Assembly (NCBI RefSeq): GCF_900115615.1
Contig: NZ_FOXB01000001.1
Coordinates: 1 to 64,000 of the forward strand
Source: Hydrogenimonas thermophila
Lineage (GTDB): Bacteria; Campylobacterota; Campylobacteria; Campylobacterales; Hydrogenimonadaceae
Length of the DNA stretch: 64,000 nucleotides
Direction of reading: 5' to 3'
The notes below the pieces were generated by a model. The model did no database searches, was not told where the DNA came from, and worked only from the letters and a program-made list of their open reading frames with translations. Below, one piece after another: positions 40,959-51,500 of the stretch. How positions within the stretch are numbered: position 1 is the stretch's first letter; every line of letters begins with the position of its first letter. Made by a program: the position numbers and the translations under genes.

Positions 40959-41864
40959 ATGCCAAGACAAAATAGAATAGAGCAAAATGGTTTTTACCAT
41001 ATTATTAATCGTGGAGTTGCTAAAAATACCATTTATCATGATGATGAAGATTTTAATAAATTTTTAGAGATAGTTAATGATACTAGTGATGAGTATGGAT
41101 TTGAGATCTACTCATTTTGTTTAATGAATAATCATTATCATCTTCTTATGAAAATCATTAATCAAAATCTTTCTATGTCTTTACAAAAAATTAATGCAAG
41201 ATATAGTATTTATTACAATAAAAAATATGAAAGAGTCGGTCCACTTTGGCGAGGTAGGTTTAAGTCTTGGTATATTTATGATGGTAATTATTTAAATGTA
41301 CTTGTAAGATATATAGAGTTTAATCCTGTAAAAGCAAAATTATGCAAAAAAATAGGTCAATACAGATGGGCTATGAGTAGTCGTGGTTTTAGGTTTTCAA
41401 TGTTAAACTATGAACTAATTGACTCTACTAATTTTGATAAAGAGATGGATTTAAGCGAATTAAAAAAGATTGATGAACTTTACAATACAAAAGTTAAAAT
41501 GAAAGATATTATTGATAAAAAAGAGTTAAAGCCACTTGAAGAGTATTTTGAAACACTGCCAAAAGAAGAAGCTATTTTTTGTGCTATCAAAAATGGTTAC
41601 AAAGCTTCACAAGTAGCTGAACATTTAGATCTTTCCAAATCTACTGTTTCAAGAATTTTAAAAAAATATAGACAAAAGATAAAACTATTTAATAAGCTAA
41701 AAGATAAAGGAGTGTTTCAGAGCTATAGTAAAGATGTAGAATATGCTACGGTAGGTGAGAAGTTAACTATTGAGAATCTTCTAAAATATGGTGACTTAAA
41801 TGATATAGCGCTCGGTTTTAAACTTTTTGGCAAAAGACCTATGAAAAAAGCTTTAGGTTATTAA
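40959..41864 (+). CDS. Y1 (REP-associated, RAYT-like) transposase
   Basis: This 301-residue protein has an N-terminal Y1 transposase domain: NGFYHIINRGVAKNTIYHDD, the HUH motif NNHYHLLMK (His about 59 and 61) and the catalytic tyrosine in VRYIEFNPVKA (Tyr about 118). The C-terminal part has a helix-turn-helix SQVAEHLDLSKSTVSRILKK. RAYT-type enzymes bind and mobilise short palindromic or G-T-rich repeats rather than full insertion sequences. It stands at the right end of the repeat array, and a repeat copy begins two bases after its stop, making it the prime candidate to act on that repeat. Confidence 0.88.
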   Translation: MPRQNRIEQNGFYHIINRGVAKNTIYHDDEDFNKFLEIVNDTSDEYGFEIYSFCLMNNHYHLLMKIINQNLSMSLQKINARYSIYYNKKYERVGPLWRGRFKSWYIYDGNYLNVLVRYIEFNPVKAKLCKKIGQYRWAMSSRGFRFSMLNYELIDSTNFDKEMDLSELKKIDELYNTKVKMKDIIDKKELKPLEEYFETLPKEEAIFCAIKNGYKASQVAEHLDLSKSTVSRILKKYRQKIKLFNKLKDKGVFQSYSKDVEYATVGEKLTIENLLKYGDLNDIALGFKLFGKRPMKKALGY

Positions 41865-41866
41865 GC

Positions 41867-41903
41867 GGGTCAGAGGTTTACTTTTTCAAGGTTTACTTTT
41901 TCA
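41867..41903 (+). repeat. Array repeat R8 with a partial second copy
   Basis: GGGTCAGAGGTTTACTTTTT (41867-41886) begins two bases after the transposase stop and is followed by CAAGGTTTACTTTTTC, a repeated 3' half. It marks the right end of the array. Confidence 0.85.
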
Positions 41904-42005
41904 TATTTGAACGACTGCTGTCGATACTTCATAATCTTTAATTTTAAGCTCTATTTTGTTACGATCTCATCTAATTTTTTTATTTTTTAATTGAAAATTA
42001 TAAAT

Positions 42006-42017
42006 AGCGTGAACGCT
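42006..42017 (+). other. Short inverted repeat before the export gene
   Basis: AGCGT-GA-ACGCT lies 30 bases upstream of the SLBB gene start. It could be a short operator or leader hairpin. The rest of 41904-42046 is AT-rich with no recognisable gene. Confidence 0.35.
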
Positions 42018-42046
42018 GATTTGGCAAAATATAAAAAGGAGTGGTT

Positions 42047-44854
42047 TTGAAAAAGTTTACAGGTGCTTTGGTTTATCTGTTATTTATTTTATTTATAGGT
42101 GGTACACAAGAGTTATTTGCTGGTTTAAGTAATGAGCAGTTAACCCAAGCTGTAATTGCTAACCCGAAATTGCTCAGTGAACCTAAAATAAATGATATGC
42201 TTAAATTAAAATCACAAAGAGGTTCTTCAACTGATATTAAAAATAATGAAGAGTTGAAAGTAGAAAATAATATTACCACTTTTGAAGATTTATCTAAAAA
42301 TGAAAATGACAAAAATGAAACTACTAGTGATCTAAATAAATTTGATGCTTTTAAATCTCCTCTTGAGACTCCGGATCTTAACAAATTATTTAAAAATTTA
42401 GAAAAACAGCAGATAAAAGAGGATTTTGTTAAGTTAAAAAGATATGGTGATGAGTTTTTCCTCAATAGAAACAGAGTCAACTTATCTTCTTTACCTGTAC
42501 CTGAAAACTATCAGCTTGTACCAGAGGATGAAGTATCTATTACTCTATATGGTCCTAAAAATGACAATTGGAAATTAACTATAGATAATGAAGGGCGCAT
42601 AGTTATTCCTGGGTTTGGTCCTTTAACTGTAGCTGGTCTTACTTTTAAAGAAGCAAAATCACTCATTTCAGACACAATAACAAAGGCTTACCCTAACACT
42701 GGTGTTTTGGTAAATGTTACAGGATTTGCCACTATTCAAGTAATTTTATCGGGAGAGGTTGATGCTCCAGGTGTTTATAATATCAGGTCATTTTCTACTG
42801 TTAAAGATGCATTAATTGCAGCACATGGCATAAGTGAAAATGGATCAATGCGAGATGTTGTTGTAAAACGAAATAACCAAATCATTAAACATATAGATTT
42901 TTATAAGCTAATGAGATATGGAGATAAAAGTCAAGAAATATTGCTGAAAGCTGGTGATGTAATAGTTGTTAAACCAGTAAAGAGTCTTGTTACTCTTGCA
43001 GGGTATGTTAAACATCCGGCTATATTTGAGGTAAAGAGAGGTGAAACACTTGGTGAACTCATAAAACTTGCTGGTGGATTAAAAGCAAATGCAAGCAGTT
43101 ATGGAATAAAAATAAAAAGACATGAAAACTTTAAAAATATAAAAATAATCTCACTAAAACTTTCTGAAGCAAATAGGGTTAAGCTTAAAGATGGTGATAA
43201 GATATATATTTATGACATGGATGAGGCTAATATTCAGAAGGTTACACTATATGGAAATGTTGTAAAGCCAGGCTCTTTGGGTTTACCAAAAGAGGGCATG
43301 ACTTTTTATGAACTCTTTGCTCCAATTGTTAAAGAGAAAGGGCTTAGAGGAGTGTTTTTAAAAGACACACTGTTTGATTATGCAGTAATTCTTCGCATAA
43401 CTCCTGACTTGGAAGAGAAGCTAATAGGTTTTAATCTAAAATCAGCACTAGAGGGAAAAGTTTCTATTCCTCTTTATAGTAGAGATGAGATTTATATATT
43501 CAACTCATTGGTTGTCAAGCCGTCAGAATCTATAACAGTAATTGGTGAGTGTGTAAGAAGCGATATAAAAAATAGCAAGGAAATTATCAGTAAAGACAAT
43601 GTAGAAAATAATGTAACATTAAGATATATTGATGGAATGACACTAAATGATGCCATAACAACTGCAGGACTTAAATGCTCTATAGATAAAGAGCATATTA
43701 GAATAACATCTTATGACCCAGTAACATCTCAACCTTCAACAAAAGTTGTAAATCTGTTAAAAGAGAACAACTATAAACTTCAACCTAAAGATGAAATTTT
43801 TACATACTCAGCATTAGCTACAAATCCTCCAAAAACAGCATACATAAAAGGAGAAGTATATAATCCTGGCAAATACCCAATAAATGACAATACAACAATT
43901 AAAGAACTCATACTGGCTGCAGGTGGTTTGACTGAGAGAGCAGGTAATAAGGTTGAAATAGTCCACTATATAGTAGAAGATGGGAAACGCAAAAGAGTAA
44001 TTGAGCATAGTATAAAATCGCTCATAATGTCAGAAAAATCTCCAAAAGTAAAAAATTATGATGAAATTACAATTTTTAAAATACCTTATTGGTCAGAGAA
44101 AAAAACAGTTACCATAAAAGGGCAGGTATTATACCCAGGAACGTACCCTATTGAAGATGGTGATAAGCTTGCTGATCTCATTAAAAGAGCAGGTGGTTTT
44201 ACAAGTAATGCATTCATAGAGGGAGCTGTTTTTACTCGTAAAGATATTAAAAAGATGCAAGAAAAAGGGCTGGAGCGTGAAGTAAAAGAGCTTGAAAAAA
44301 GAATAACCTATATTGCTGCTTCTCCTTCTCAAGCTGGTGAAAATAGTGGTGATAAACAGATGCTTATTTCACTGCTCGATAATTTAAAAGAGGAGATAAA
44401 AGATATAAATATGACCGGTAGAATAGTTGTAAAACTTGATAAAGATATAGATGAATTCAGTAAATCACCTTACAATATAATTTTAAAAGATGGTGACACT
44501 CTTTATGTACCATCACAAGAAGATAGTGTTGTTGTTTTAGGAGAAGTTTTAAACCCATCTGCTCAAATATATAACCCTGAGTATACATTTAGTGACTATA
44601 TTGAACGATGCGGTGGATTAAAAGAGAGTGCAGGAACAGATACAATATATGTAATTCACGCTAACGGTGAAGCTGAAAAAATAGAAACAGGTTACTTCTT
44701 TGCATCGAATGTAAAAATTCAAAAAGGAGATACTATAGTTGTTCCTATGAAGATCGACACTATATCTAATATTCAATTAGCAAAAGACATTACATCTATT
44801 TTCTATCAGTTAGCTGTATCAGCTGCAGCACTTAAAACAATAGGATCATTATAA
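42047..44854 (+). CDS. Large SLBB-domain polysaccharide export protein (Wza-like)
   Basis: This ~935-residue secreted or outer-membrane protein starts at TTG 42047: AAAAGGA at 42034-42040 is six bases upstream, whereas GTG 42041 abuts it. It has a hydrophobic signal sequence (VYLLFILFIGGTQELFAG), then a polysaccharide export domain (YQLVPEDEVSITLYGP and LVIPGFGPLTVAGL-like region) and many SLBB modules (VNVTGFATIQVILSGEV, GEVYNPGKYPINDNTTI, GQVLYPGTYPIEDGDKL, LGEVLNPSAQIYNPEY). It is more than twice the length of E. coli Wza, like the multi-SLBB exporters of other phyla. It is coupled to the Wzz-type gene by TAATG. Confidence 0.85.
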   Translation: MKKFTGALVYLLFILFIGGTQELFAGLSNEQLTQAVIANPKLLSEPKINDMLKLKSQRGSSTDIKNNEELKVENNITTFEDLSKNENDKNETTSDLNKFDAFKSPLETPDLNKLFKNLEKQQIKEDFVKLKRYGDEFFLNRNRVNLSSLPVPENYQLVPEDEVSITLYGPKNDNWKLTIDNEGRIVIPGFGPLTVAGLTFKEAKSLISDTITKAYPNTGVLVNVTGFATIQVILSGEVDAPGVYNIRSFSTVKDALIAAHGISENGSMRDVVVKRNNQIIKHIDFYKLMRYGDKSQEILLKAGDVIVVKPVKSLVTLAGYVKHPAIFEVKRGETLGELIKLAGGLKANASSYGIKIKRHENFKNIKIISLKLSEANRVKLKDGDKIYIYDMDEANIQKVTLYGNVVKPGSLGLPKEGMTFYELFAPIVKEKGLRGVFLKDTLFDYAVILRITPDLEEKLIGFNLKSALEGKVSIPLYSRDEIYIFNSLVVKPSESITVIGECVRSDIKNSKEIISKDNVENNVTLRYIDGMTLNDAITTAGLKCSIDKEHIRITSYDPVTSQPSTKVVNLLKENNYKLQPKDEIFTYSALATNPPKTAYIKGEVYNPGKYPINDNTTIKELILAAGGLTERAGNKVEIVHYIVEDGKRKRVIEHSIKSLIMSEKSPKVKNYDEITIFKIPYWSEKKTVTIKGQVLYPGTYPIEDGDKLADLIKRAGGFTSNAFIEGAVFTRKDIKKMQEKGLEREVKELEKRITYIAASPSQAGENSGDKQMLISLLDNLKEEIKDINMTGRIVVKLDKDIDEFSKSPYNIILKDGDTLYVPSQEDSVVVLGEVLNPSAQIYNPEYTFSDYIERCGGLKESAGTDTIYVIHANGEAEKIETGYFFASNVKIQKGDTIVVPMKIDTISNIQLAKDITSIFYQLAVSAAALKTIGSL

Positions 44855-45825
44855 TGAAAAAAGAAGAGATGATGTACCCAAATCAACCATACCCGCCTGT
44901 TTGCATTGATGATGAGGATGAAATAGATCTAAGAGAGCTTGGAAGAACTATTTGGAAGTATAGATGGAAGCTTTTACTGTTTACTATAATCGTAACATTT
45001 ATAACAGTACTGTCTATGCTTGCAAAACCAAATACATATACGTCATCTGCAAAATTGATTCCACAAGAGAAACAGAGAGGTCTTCCTGGAGGACTTAGCA
45101 GTTTAGCTTCTCTTGCCGGCATTGATGTAGGAGGTGGCGGCGGTTCTTTAAGACCAGATGAAGCATTAAACGCTTTAGCTAATGATTATAAATTTATGAG
45201 AGAATTTTTACTGCGCAATAAATTCTTTGATCGTTTAAACTCCCCAGATGCAGACAAAAACTATGTTTTTGCTTTTGGCTATGATGGTATATATAGATTG
45301 TTACACTCAAAAGATAAGAAAACAGAAGAAAATAAAAATATCGAAGACTCGCTTTTTAATGCATACAAGCAGTTTAGTAAAAAACTTTCAATTAGCAGTG
45401 ACAAAAAGTCTTCTTTAATAACTATTAGTTTTAAAGATCCAGATCGTTTTTTAGCACGTGATGTTGTGTTGGCATTTTTACAAGATGCTTCTAAAAAACT
45501 TAAAGAGAATGATTTAAGTGACATAAAAAAGAAGATTGCTTACTATAAAGAAGAGTTGGCTAAAACAACAGATGCCAGCCTTAAAAAACAACTTAGCGAT
45601 CTTATATCTGCTTTAATACAAAAAGAGGTTCTTGCAAAATCAAGCAAGTACTATAATGTAAAACTTTTTACACCACCTGAAGTACCATATGTAAAAGACA
45701 AAACAGGACCAAAACGCGGCTTAGTTGTCATTGTTGCTTTTATAACATCAATCATTTTAGGTATTTTTGGGATCTTTTTTATAGAGTTTTTACGTGGAGA
45801 AAGTGAGAAAGAATCAAATGATTAA
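44854..45825 (+). CDS. wzz: Wzz-type chain-length determinant protein
   Basis: This 323-residue inner-membrane protein has an N-terminal EIDLRELGRTIWKYRWKLLL before the first membrane helix, a periplasmic domain with coiled coil, and a second helix (GLVVIVAFITSIILGIFGIFF) near the C-terminus with the preceding Pro-rich TPPEVPYVKDKTGPKR motif of Wzz proteins. No tyrosine kinase domain is attached. It regulates chain length of a Wzy-polymerised glycan together with the SLBB exporter, to which its start is coupled. Confidence 0.85.
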   Translation: MKKEEMMYPNQPYPPVCIDDEDEIDLRELGRTIWKYRWKLLLFTIIVTFITVLSMLAKPNTYTSSAKLIPQEKQRGLPGGLSSLASLAGIDVGGGGGSLRPDEALNALANDYKFMREFLLRNKFFDRLNSPDADKNYVFAFGYDGIYRLLHSKDKKTEENKNIEDSLFNAYKQFSKKLSISSDKKSSLITISFKDPDRFLARDVVLAFLQDASKKLKENDLSDIKKKIAYYKEELAKTTDASLKKQLSDLISALIQKEVLAKSSKYYNVKLFTPPEVPYVKDKTGPKRGLVVIVAFITSIILGIFGIFFIEFLRGESEKESND

Positions 45826-45834
45826 ATAATAGCT

Positions 45835-45860
45835 AAACCTCCGGTTTTATTGGAGGTTTT
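45835..45860 (+). terminator. Intrinsic terminator after wzz
   Basis: AAACCTCC pairs with GGAGGTTT around a nine-base loop; a TTTTGATATTTT tail follows. It lies nine bases after the wzz stop and closes the export operon. Confidence 0.8.
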
Positions 45861-46197
45861 GATATTTTCTACATAATTTATAGTTAAAGTTATAAACCAA
45901 GCAAAAATAATGTAAACTTATTTTTATATTGATACATCAATACAAGCTTCAATAAGTCCTTACAAAATTTAGTAAATCCAATAATTTAAAACTTTTTATA
46001 CTATCAGAAATTGATTTTGTTATTTTAACATTAACTATTTTAGTTGTTTTTAAAGAATTTTTTTATAGAGTTTTTAAGTGAAGAAATATAACAAAAATCC
46101 AATAATTGATAAAACTATTAATCAGTTTTTGTTTATTTTAAAAGAAACTGTTGTAGAATTGATTGTATGTGATCTTAAAGTATAAAAAGGAGTTTAG
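45861..46197. other. AT-rich intergenic region before the secreted-protein cluster
   Basis: No coding frame, tRNA or strong repeat is visible. The last bases hold AAAAAGGAG as ribosome binding site for the lipoprotein gene at 46198, and the promoter of the secreted-protein cluster should lie here, but no single -10 box stands out from the AT-rich background. Confidence 0.5.
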
Positions 46198-48585
46198 ATG
46201 TATAAAGGTAGAAAAGTAAGCTTGGCTGCAAGCTTAGCTGTTGCAGGAGTAATTGTTCTTTCAGGATGTGGCGGTGGAGATTCCACACCAACTACAGAGA
46301 CAACAACAATTAGTGGTACAGCATACGATGGACCAGTAATTGATGCAGACGTTTGTGCATATGATGTAAATGGTAATAAGTTGGGGTGTACAACAACTAA
46401 TAATGATGGTACATACTCGCTTACAGTTTCAGGTACTCCTTACTATTTGGAAGTTAAAGGAAATGATACTGCAAAAGATATAGGTGCAGATGAAAAAGTT
46501 GGTACTGCTGATGATATAAACTTTACATCAAACGACTATATGAAAGCACTTTATAGCGATGGTGGAAATATTACACCGTTAACATATCTTCAGTATCTTA
46601 CAACTACAGATATGACTTCAGATGGAATTAGTTCAGAAATTAATGATTCTACTAAGTTTGATATAGCTAAAGTAGTGGTATCAGTTAAAATTATACAAGG
46701 TTTGGGGTTAACTACAGAAGAAGCATACAAAGCATTAGCTTATATTATAAATAATAATGTTGAGTATAGGGCTTTGAGTTTTACTATTACAAGTGATGCT
46801 CTTAAAAATGCTATTAGTAAAGTTAATTCAACTATCACAGTAGATGATACAATATTAAGTAAAGTAGCAGAAAGTATAACAAATATTATTAGTACAATTG
46901 AGGCTTTGGAAGGTATACCTTTTAAAGATGTAAGTACTGATATTTCTGCTACCATTAAAGTAGTAATATACACTATAAAAGTAGAAGTAGAAGAAGCGGT
47001 CAAAACAGGTTCTGCTGAAGGTATTGCAACTACCTTAGATGAAATAAAAACTTTGATTGATAAAGAAAAAAGTAAGTTGGAATCTACAGACACAGGAACA
47101 GACACAGGAACAGACACAGGAACAGACACAGGAACAGACACAGGAACAGACACAGGAACAGACACAGGAACAGACACAGAAACTGTAGTAACAGAAGATG
47201 GAACAGAAATTAATGTAACTATTCTTAGTGGCTATGACATTTTAACTGCAACAGCAGATATGAGTGATACATCTTTAAATGTTAAATCTATAGAAGATGT
47301 AACAGCTGATGCTAGTGGTATTTTTAATTTGAAAAAATATTATATAAAAGTTGATCCTACTCCAGATCTTGACAATGTTACAGATGTAAATAACACATTT
47401 ACTGCAATAAAAGATAAACTAGGTGAGTATTTAGATCTAAACTTAAGCTTAGTTAATGATACTACATCTGATACTTTCTCAAAAGATGTAAATGTAACTG
47501 TTTATATAAAAGGTGATGATGGTGGCTGGTTAACTGGTACTGCAGAAGCAAAATTTGAAAAAATTGATGGAAACTTTAAAGTAACTGTTGCAGAGGGTAC
47601 TACTTTACAACTATGTGGAGCATTTGGTGATTTAGATATGACTTGTGCTACTAAAACCAATTATGGTGTAAATGCAATTACAAGTGATGGAAAGAATTTA
47701 ATTTTCAATGCGTCAAGCATTATAAACGAATTTGCAAACAATGAACAGGTAGGAGATACTATTAAGAAAAACTTGGTTAAATATGTTACAAGAGCAAATA
47801 CATATGACGCATATTTGGTAATAGTAGATAAAGACGGATATGACTTCATAGGAAATACAACAGAGGTAACTCTACCTATACCTGATGATAAATGGCCATA
47901 TACTACTGGGAAAATAAGAAAAGCTACTCAAGTACATTTAGATGTTTTAGATAACTTCCCTCCTGAATTAACATTAACTACAAGTTCTATTAGTGCAAAT
48001 ATTGATGCATCATTCAGTGAGATAATAGGAACAGCAAAAGATCCTGAAAGTGATGCATTGACTTGTACTGCTACAAGTTCTTCATTAACAACGTTAACTT
48101 GTAATATTGCCAGTGATGGAAATGTAACTTTAAACGGTACTGCTCCAAGCACAGATGGCACATATAGTGCAAATGTAAAAGTATGCGATGCTAAAGCTTG
48201 TGTATCTAAAGATATAAGTGTAGAAGTAAGTGATCCACTTGCTGGATTTAAAGATGCAGCTGATAGAATAAAAAGCTACTATACTGTTAATCCTGTTCTT
48301 TTTACACTTTTGAATAATGGAGATGTTAACTCAACTAGTGTTACAGGTGTAACAGTAAAAAGTTATTCTGATTTACCTATAGCCGTTGCATTAGATCAAT
48401 TAGACGAAGATACATCTGCTGGTGGAATAATGTATGTATATGATGATAATGTTGATAGCAGTAAAGCTTTTTTGAAAATTACTTATCAAGGTACATATGA
48501 AGGTAAAAATGTAACTATTTATTATAGTGGAGATGAATTTAATACTACAATTCAAAGTGGAGATATACATTTACCATTACCATAA
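46198..48585 (+). CDS. Large surface lipoprotein with TDTG repeats
   Basis: This 795-residue protein has a lipoprotein signal (LAVAGVIVLSGC, lipobox LSGC at about residues 21-24). After a Thr-rich linker comes an SGTAYDGPVIDADVCAYDVN carboxypeptidase-regulatory-like domain, a helical middle, a TDTG tetrapeptide repeat coded by a 12-bp minisatellite, and beta-rich domains including a cadherin/Ig-like stretch (ISANIDASFSEIIGTAKDPE). It heads a run of secreted-protein genes and probably sits on the cell surface. Confidence 0.75.
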   Translation: MYKGRKVSLAASLAVAGVIVLSGCGGGDSTPTTETTTISGTAYDGPVIDADVCAYDVNGNKLGCTTTNNDGTYSLTVSGTPYYLEVKGNDTAKDIGADEKVGTADDINFTSNDYMKALYSDGGNITPLTYLQYLTTTDMTSDGISSEINDSTKFDIAKVVVSVKIIQGLGLTTEEAYKALAYIINNNVEYRALSFTITSDALKNAISKVNSTITVDDTILSKVAESITNIISTIEALEGIPFKDVSTDISATIKVVIYTIKVEVEEAVKTGSAEGIATTLDEIKTLIDKEKSKLESTDTGTDTGTDTGTDTGTDTGTDTGTDTGTDTETVVTEDGTEINVTILSGYDILTATADMSDTSLNVKSIEDVTADASGIFNLKKYYIKVDPTPDLDNVTDVNNTFTAIKDKLGEYLDLNLSLVNDTTSDTFSKDVNVTVYIKGDDGGWLTGTAEAKFEKIDGNFKVTVAEGTTLQLCGAFGDLDMTCATKTNYGVNAITSDGKNLIFNASSIINEFANNEQVGDTIKKNLVKYVTRANTYDAYLVIVDKDGYDFIGNTTEVTLPIPDDKWPYTTGKIRKATQVHLDVLDNFPPELTLTTSSISANIDASFSEIIGTAKDPESDALTCTATSSSLTTLTCNIASDGNVTLNGTAPSTDGTYSANVKVCDAKACVSKDISVEVSDPLAGFKDAADRIKSYYTVNPVLFTLLNNGDVNSTSVTGVTVKSYSDLPIAVALDQLDEDTSAGGIMYVYDDNVDSSKAFLKITYQGTYEGKNVTIYYSGDEFNTTIQSGDIHLPLP
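47089..47172 (+). repeat. 12-bp minisatellite coding Asp-Thr-Gly-Thr
   Basis: Seven exact copies of GACACAGGAACA, followed by one degenerate copy. Unit length is a multiple of three, so copy number can change without frameshift. The perfect identity suggests recent expansion. Confidence 0.92.
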
Positions 48586-48599
48586 TTAAGGAGTAGGTT

Positions 48600-51500
48600 A
48601 TGAAAAAAATAGGATTTTTATCTATAGTAGCATCATCCGTTTTAATTACGAATGTTTGTGCGCTTGATATTAATTTAAAGGCAGGATGGAATGCAGTTGG
48701 CATTTCATCTGCAGGTGATTATGATATATCAACAATTGTTGATACGTCAAAAGTAGAAAGTATAATTGCATATAATGGCAATATTATTGAGAGCTACGAT
48801 CCATTAAAACCTACTTATAGTGATTTTACTACTCTTACCGCTGGAAAAGGATATTGGGTTAAAGTAAAATCAGATACTGTTCTTAACATAGGGGATACTC
48901 CAATTTCATTGAGCACAGTAACTTTTAACATTGGATGGAATTTACTTGGAATTCCATCTATGAATATAGCAGATATTTCTACTGAATTATCTGCAAAAGA
49001 TATGAAAATTGATAGTGTTATAACATATAATGGAAGCATAATTGAGAGCTATGACCCTTTAAAACCATCTTATAGTGATTTTAGTTCTACTGTTAACGGT
49101 AAAGGCTACTGGTTCAAAATTTCTAAAAAATTAACTCCTGTACCAATTCCTACACTTGATGGATACACTGTAACACTATATAGTTCTACTTCTGAAACTG
49201 TATCAGCAAGTTTAGTAGATACTATTAAATCATCTACTTTGAATGAATTAACATCTGTCCCAGACTGGGAAAACGTTACAAGTGTTGTTTTAGGAAGTGG
49301 AGATAATGAAAAAGAGTACACTCCTGCGACACTTAGTTCTTTAAGTGATGATGATATAGCAAATTTAAAAGATGAGTTAGCCGGTACGGCAGTAGCAAGT
49401 GCATCTCTTTACATCTATGGAGTTAGTGAAGGTTCGGCACCTTATGCATTAGTTGATGCATTGGTTTATAAAGTAGAGAGTGACGATACAACTACATTGG
49501 TTGGTACAACAGATATAAGTGGTTTCATAACAGCACCAACTTTAATTAGTGGTACTAAGCTACTTATTAAAAAAGATGGTATGGCTGATAAAATATATAC
49601 TATCGATGTAGCTGGAACTAATTACATATTTATGACTGAAGATAATGCACTGGAGCTTCCAGAAGAGAAAGCACCTACAACGACTACTACTTCAGGTAGA
49701 GTTTTAGACTACATAAGTGAAACCTTTAAATTAAAAGATAACATAGGTTACTATTCTCCAAGTAGTAGTGATAGTCTGAAAAAAGACTTACCTGTAAGAA
49801 GAATTAAACCTGCTCCTGTAGATACATTAGATGAGAGTGATAAACTCAAGTCACTAATCGATAGTAAAGCAAAAGAGGGTTATAAGAGTGATGTTTTAGC
49901 TTCTTTTGATTTCTATTTAAAAATATCTAGAAGACTTGGTGGCAAAGGGTATGGTGACTTTAGTGATTATTATCCTACAGAACCATACATTACTATTGCA
50001 CTGCCAGGTACTGATAAATATGAAATAGATGATGCTCTAGCCGGATCTGGAGGAGAAATTAGAGTATTCTATTTTGATGGTACTGAATGGAGAGAAAAAG
50101 CTTCTCCAAGTATTACACTCAAAACAGTTAATGATGAAACTACAAAGATCAAAACAGGCTATGCTAGAAAATTTGATCTTTCAACCCCTGTTTTAGAACT
50201 TAAAGGGACAGGATTTTATCCACATGTAATTGTACTCGACAAGAAAGTTAGTTTTACATATCCTGTTAAGTTTCACATAACAGATAGTAGTGATGCAAAT
50301 CTTTCTGATGCAGCTGTTTTCATTGGTGACAGACTAATAGGAACTACTGATGCAAATGGTTATGTAGATTATAACATAACAGCTGGTTATGGTGATGTAA
50401 ATTTCCATGTAAAAGCCATGAAAACAGACTATAAGAGTGCTGATAAAACAGTATACATTAGTAGTTTAACAGAAGGTTCAGATACAACAGTTAATTTGAA
50501 ACTTGAAAAGATCTCTACAACTGCCTCTATTGAAGGATTTGTTTATGATACAAATGAGACAAATCCAGTCTATCTAAGTAAAGTAGATCTATATTTCCCT
50601 TATGCTTTAGCTTATGTTAAAGCTGATGTATATAAAGATGGTAAACTTGGAGTAGAAGTTGGTAATCAACCAAATACCAAGTATAAGTGGTATATGAAAA
50701 TACATGAAGATGCAGTCCCAACTACTGGAGTGGCAAGGATCAGTAAAGATAGATGGCTTCTAGTCAAAGAGGGTAGTTCAAGTGACAACGGTAACTTCCT
50801 AAGCTACCAAGATATGAAAAGAATGGTAGCAGAAACTAAAGATAGTACAGACCCTGAAGATGTAAAGTCTATGGTCAGCGGTTTGTTTGACATAGCAGTC
50901 ATAGCTGAACACGACATAGACGGAGACGGTTCACCAGACCTTGTGGAGCTCTCTGCAACTGAAGATAAAGCTAGTACAGACTTTACATCAACTTATGCAA
51001 GTGATGTAGAGATAGACAACTATGCAAAAATAGTTGGCACAGTAAAATTTAATTTTGATGTTGATAAGTTTGCCGGTTCTGCTACAATAGATTCAGATAT
51101 AGCTCCTGCAGTGAAAGTTGATGGAGTTTGGGGTTATGGTTCATATGATGCAGATGATACAACAACTTATTATAATAATGTTAAATATGTTGATAATGGA
51201 ATAAATGGCGATCCTGCTGCAGATGATGCTGCTTTTAAAGTTCTTCTTACCACTGATTATTTTAAATATGATGGATTAGATGAAACAGCTATACAAGCAA
51301 ATGGTGATTTTATATTAAATTATGGCACTGCAGTAATAGCTGATTTGACTACTTCATCTACAACTGGAACCAAAACAGTTGTACTAGTAAAAAGTGATAC
51401 AGGATATAGCTGGAAGTTGTTAGATATAGTAAATGATTATGAACTATATGCAAAACTGTACGATATGAATGCTAGTATGACGATTGGTCAAAAGGTTTGG

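Noticed and set aside
33241-41903. The repeats as a CRISPR array
   Set aside because: The repeats are ~20 bp, spaced 0.9-1.8 kb apart with whole genes between them. There are no short uniform spacers and no cas genes.
33241-41903. The array as a classical integron
   Set aside because: No tyrosine integrase gene is present, the repeats lack the paired R/L boxes and core GTT site of attC, and one unit is inverted. The cassette-like layout remains, so it is reported as a separate finding.
42073-42480. 135-codon minus-strand frame at the start of the SLBB gene
   Set aside because: It is antisense to the signal peptide and N-terminal region of a conserved export gene, so it is a shadow.
46740-47177. 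Minus-strand frame rich in Val-Pro-Ser repeats
   Set aside because: It is the antisense image of the 12-bp minisatellite and its surroundings in the lipoprotein gene, with no ribosome binding site.
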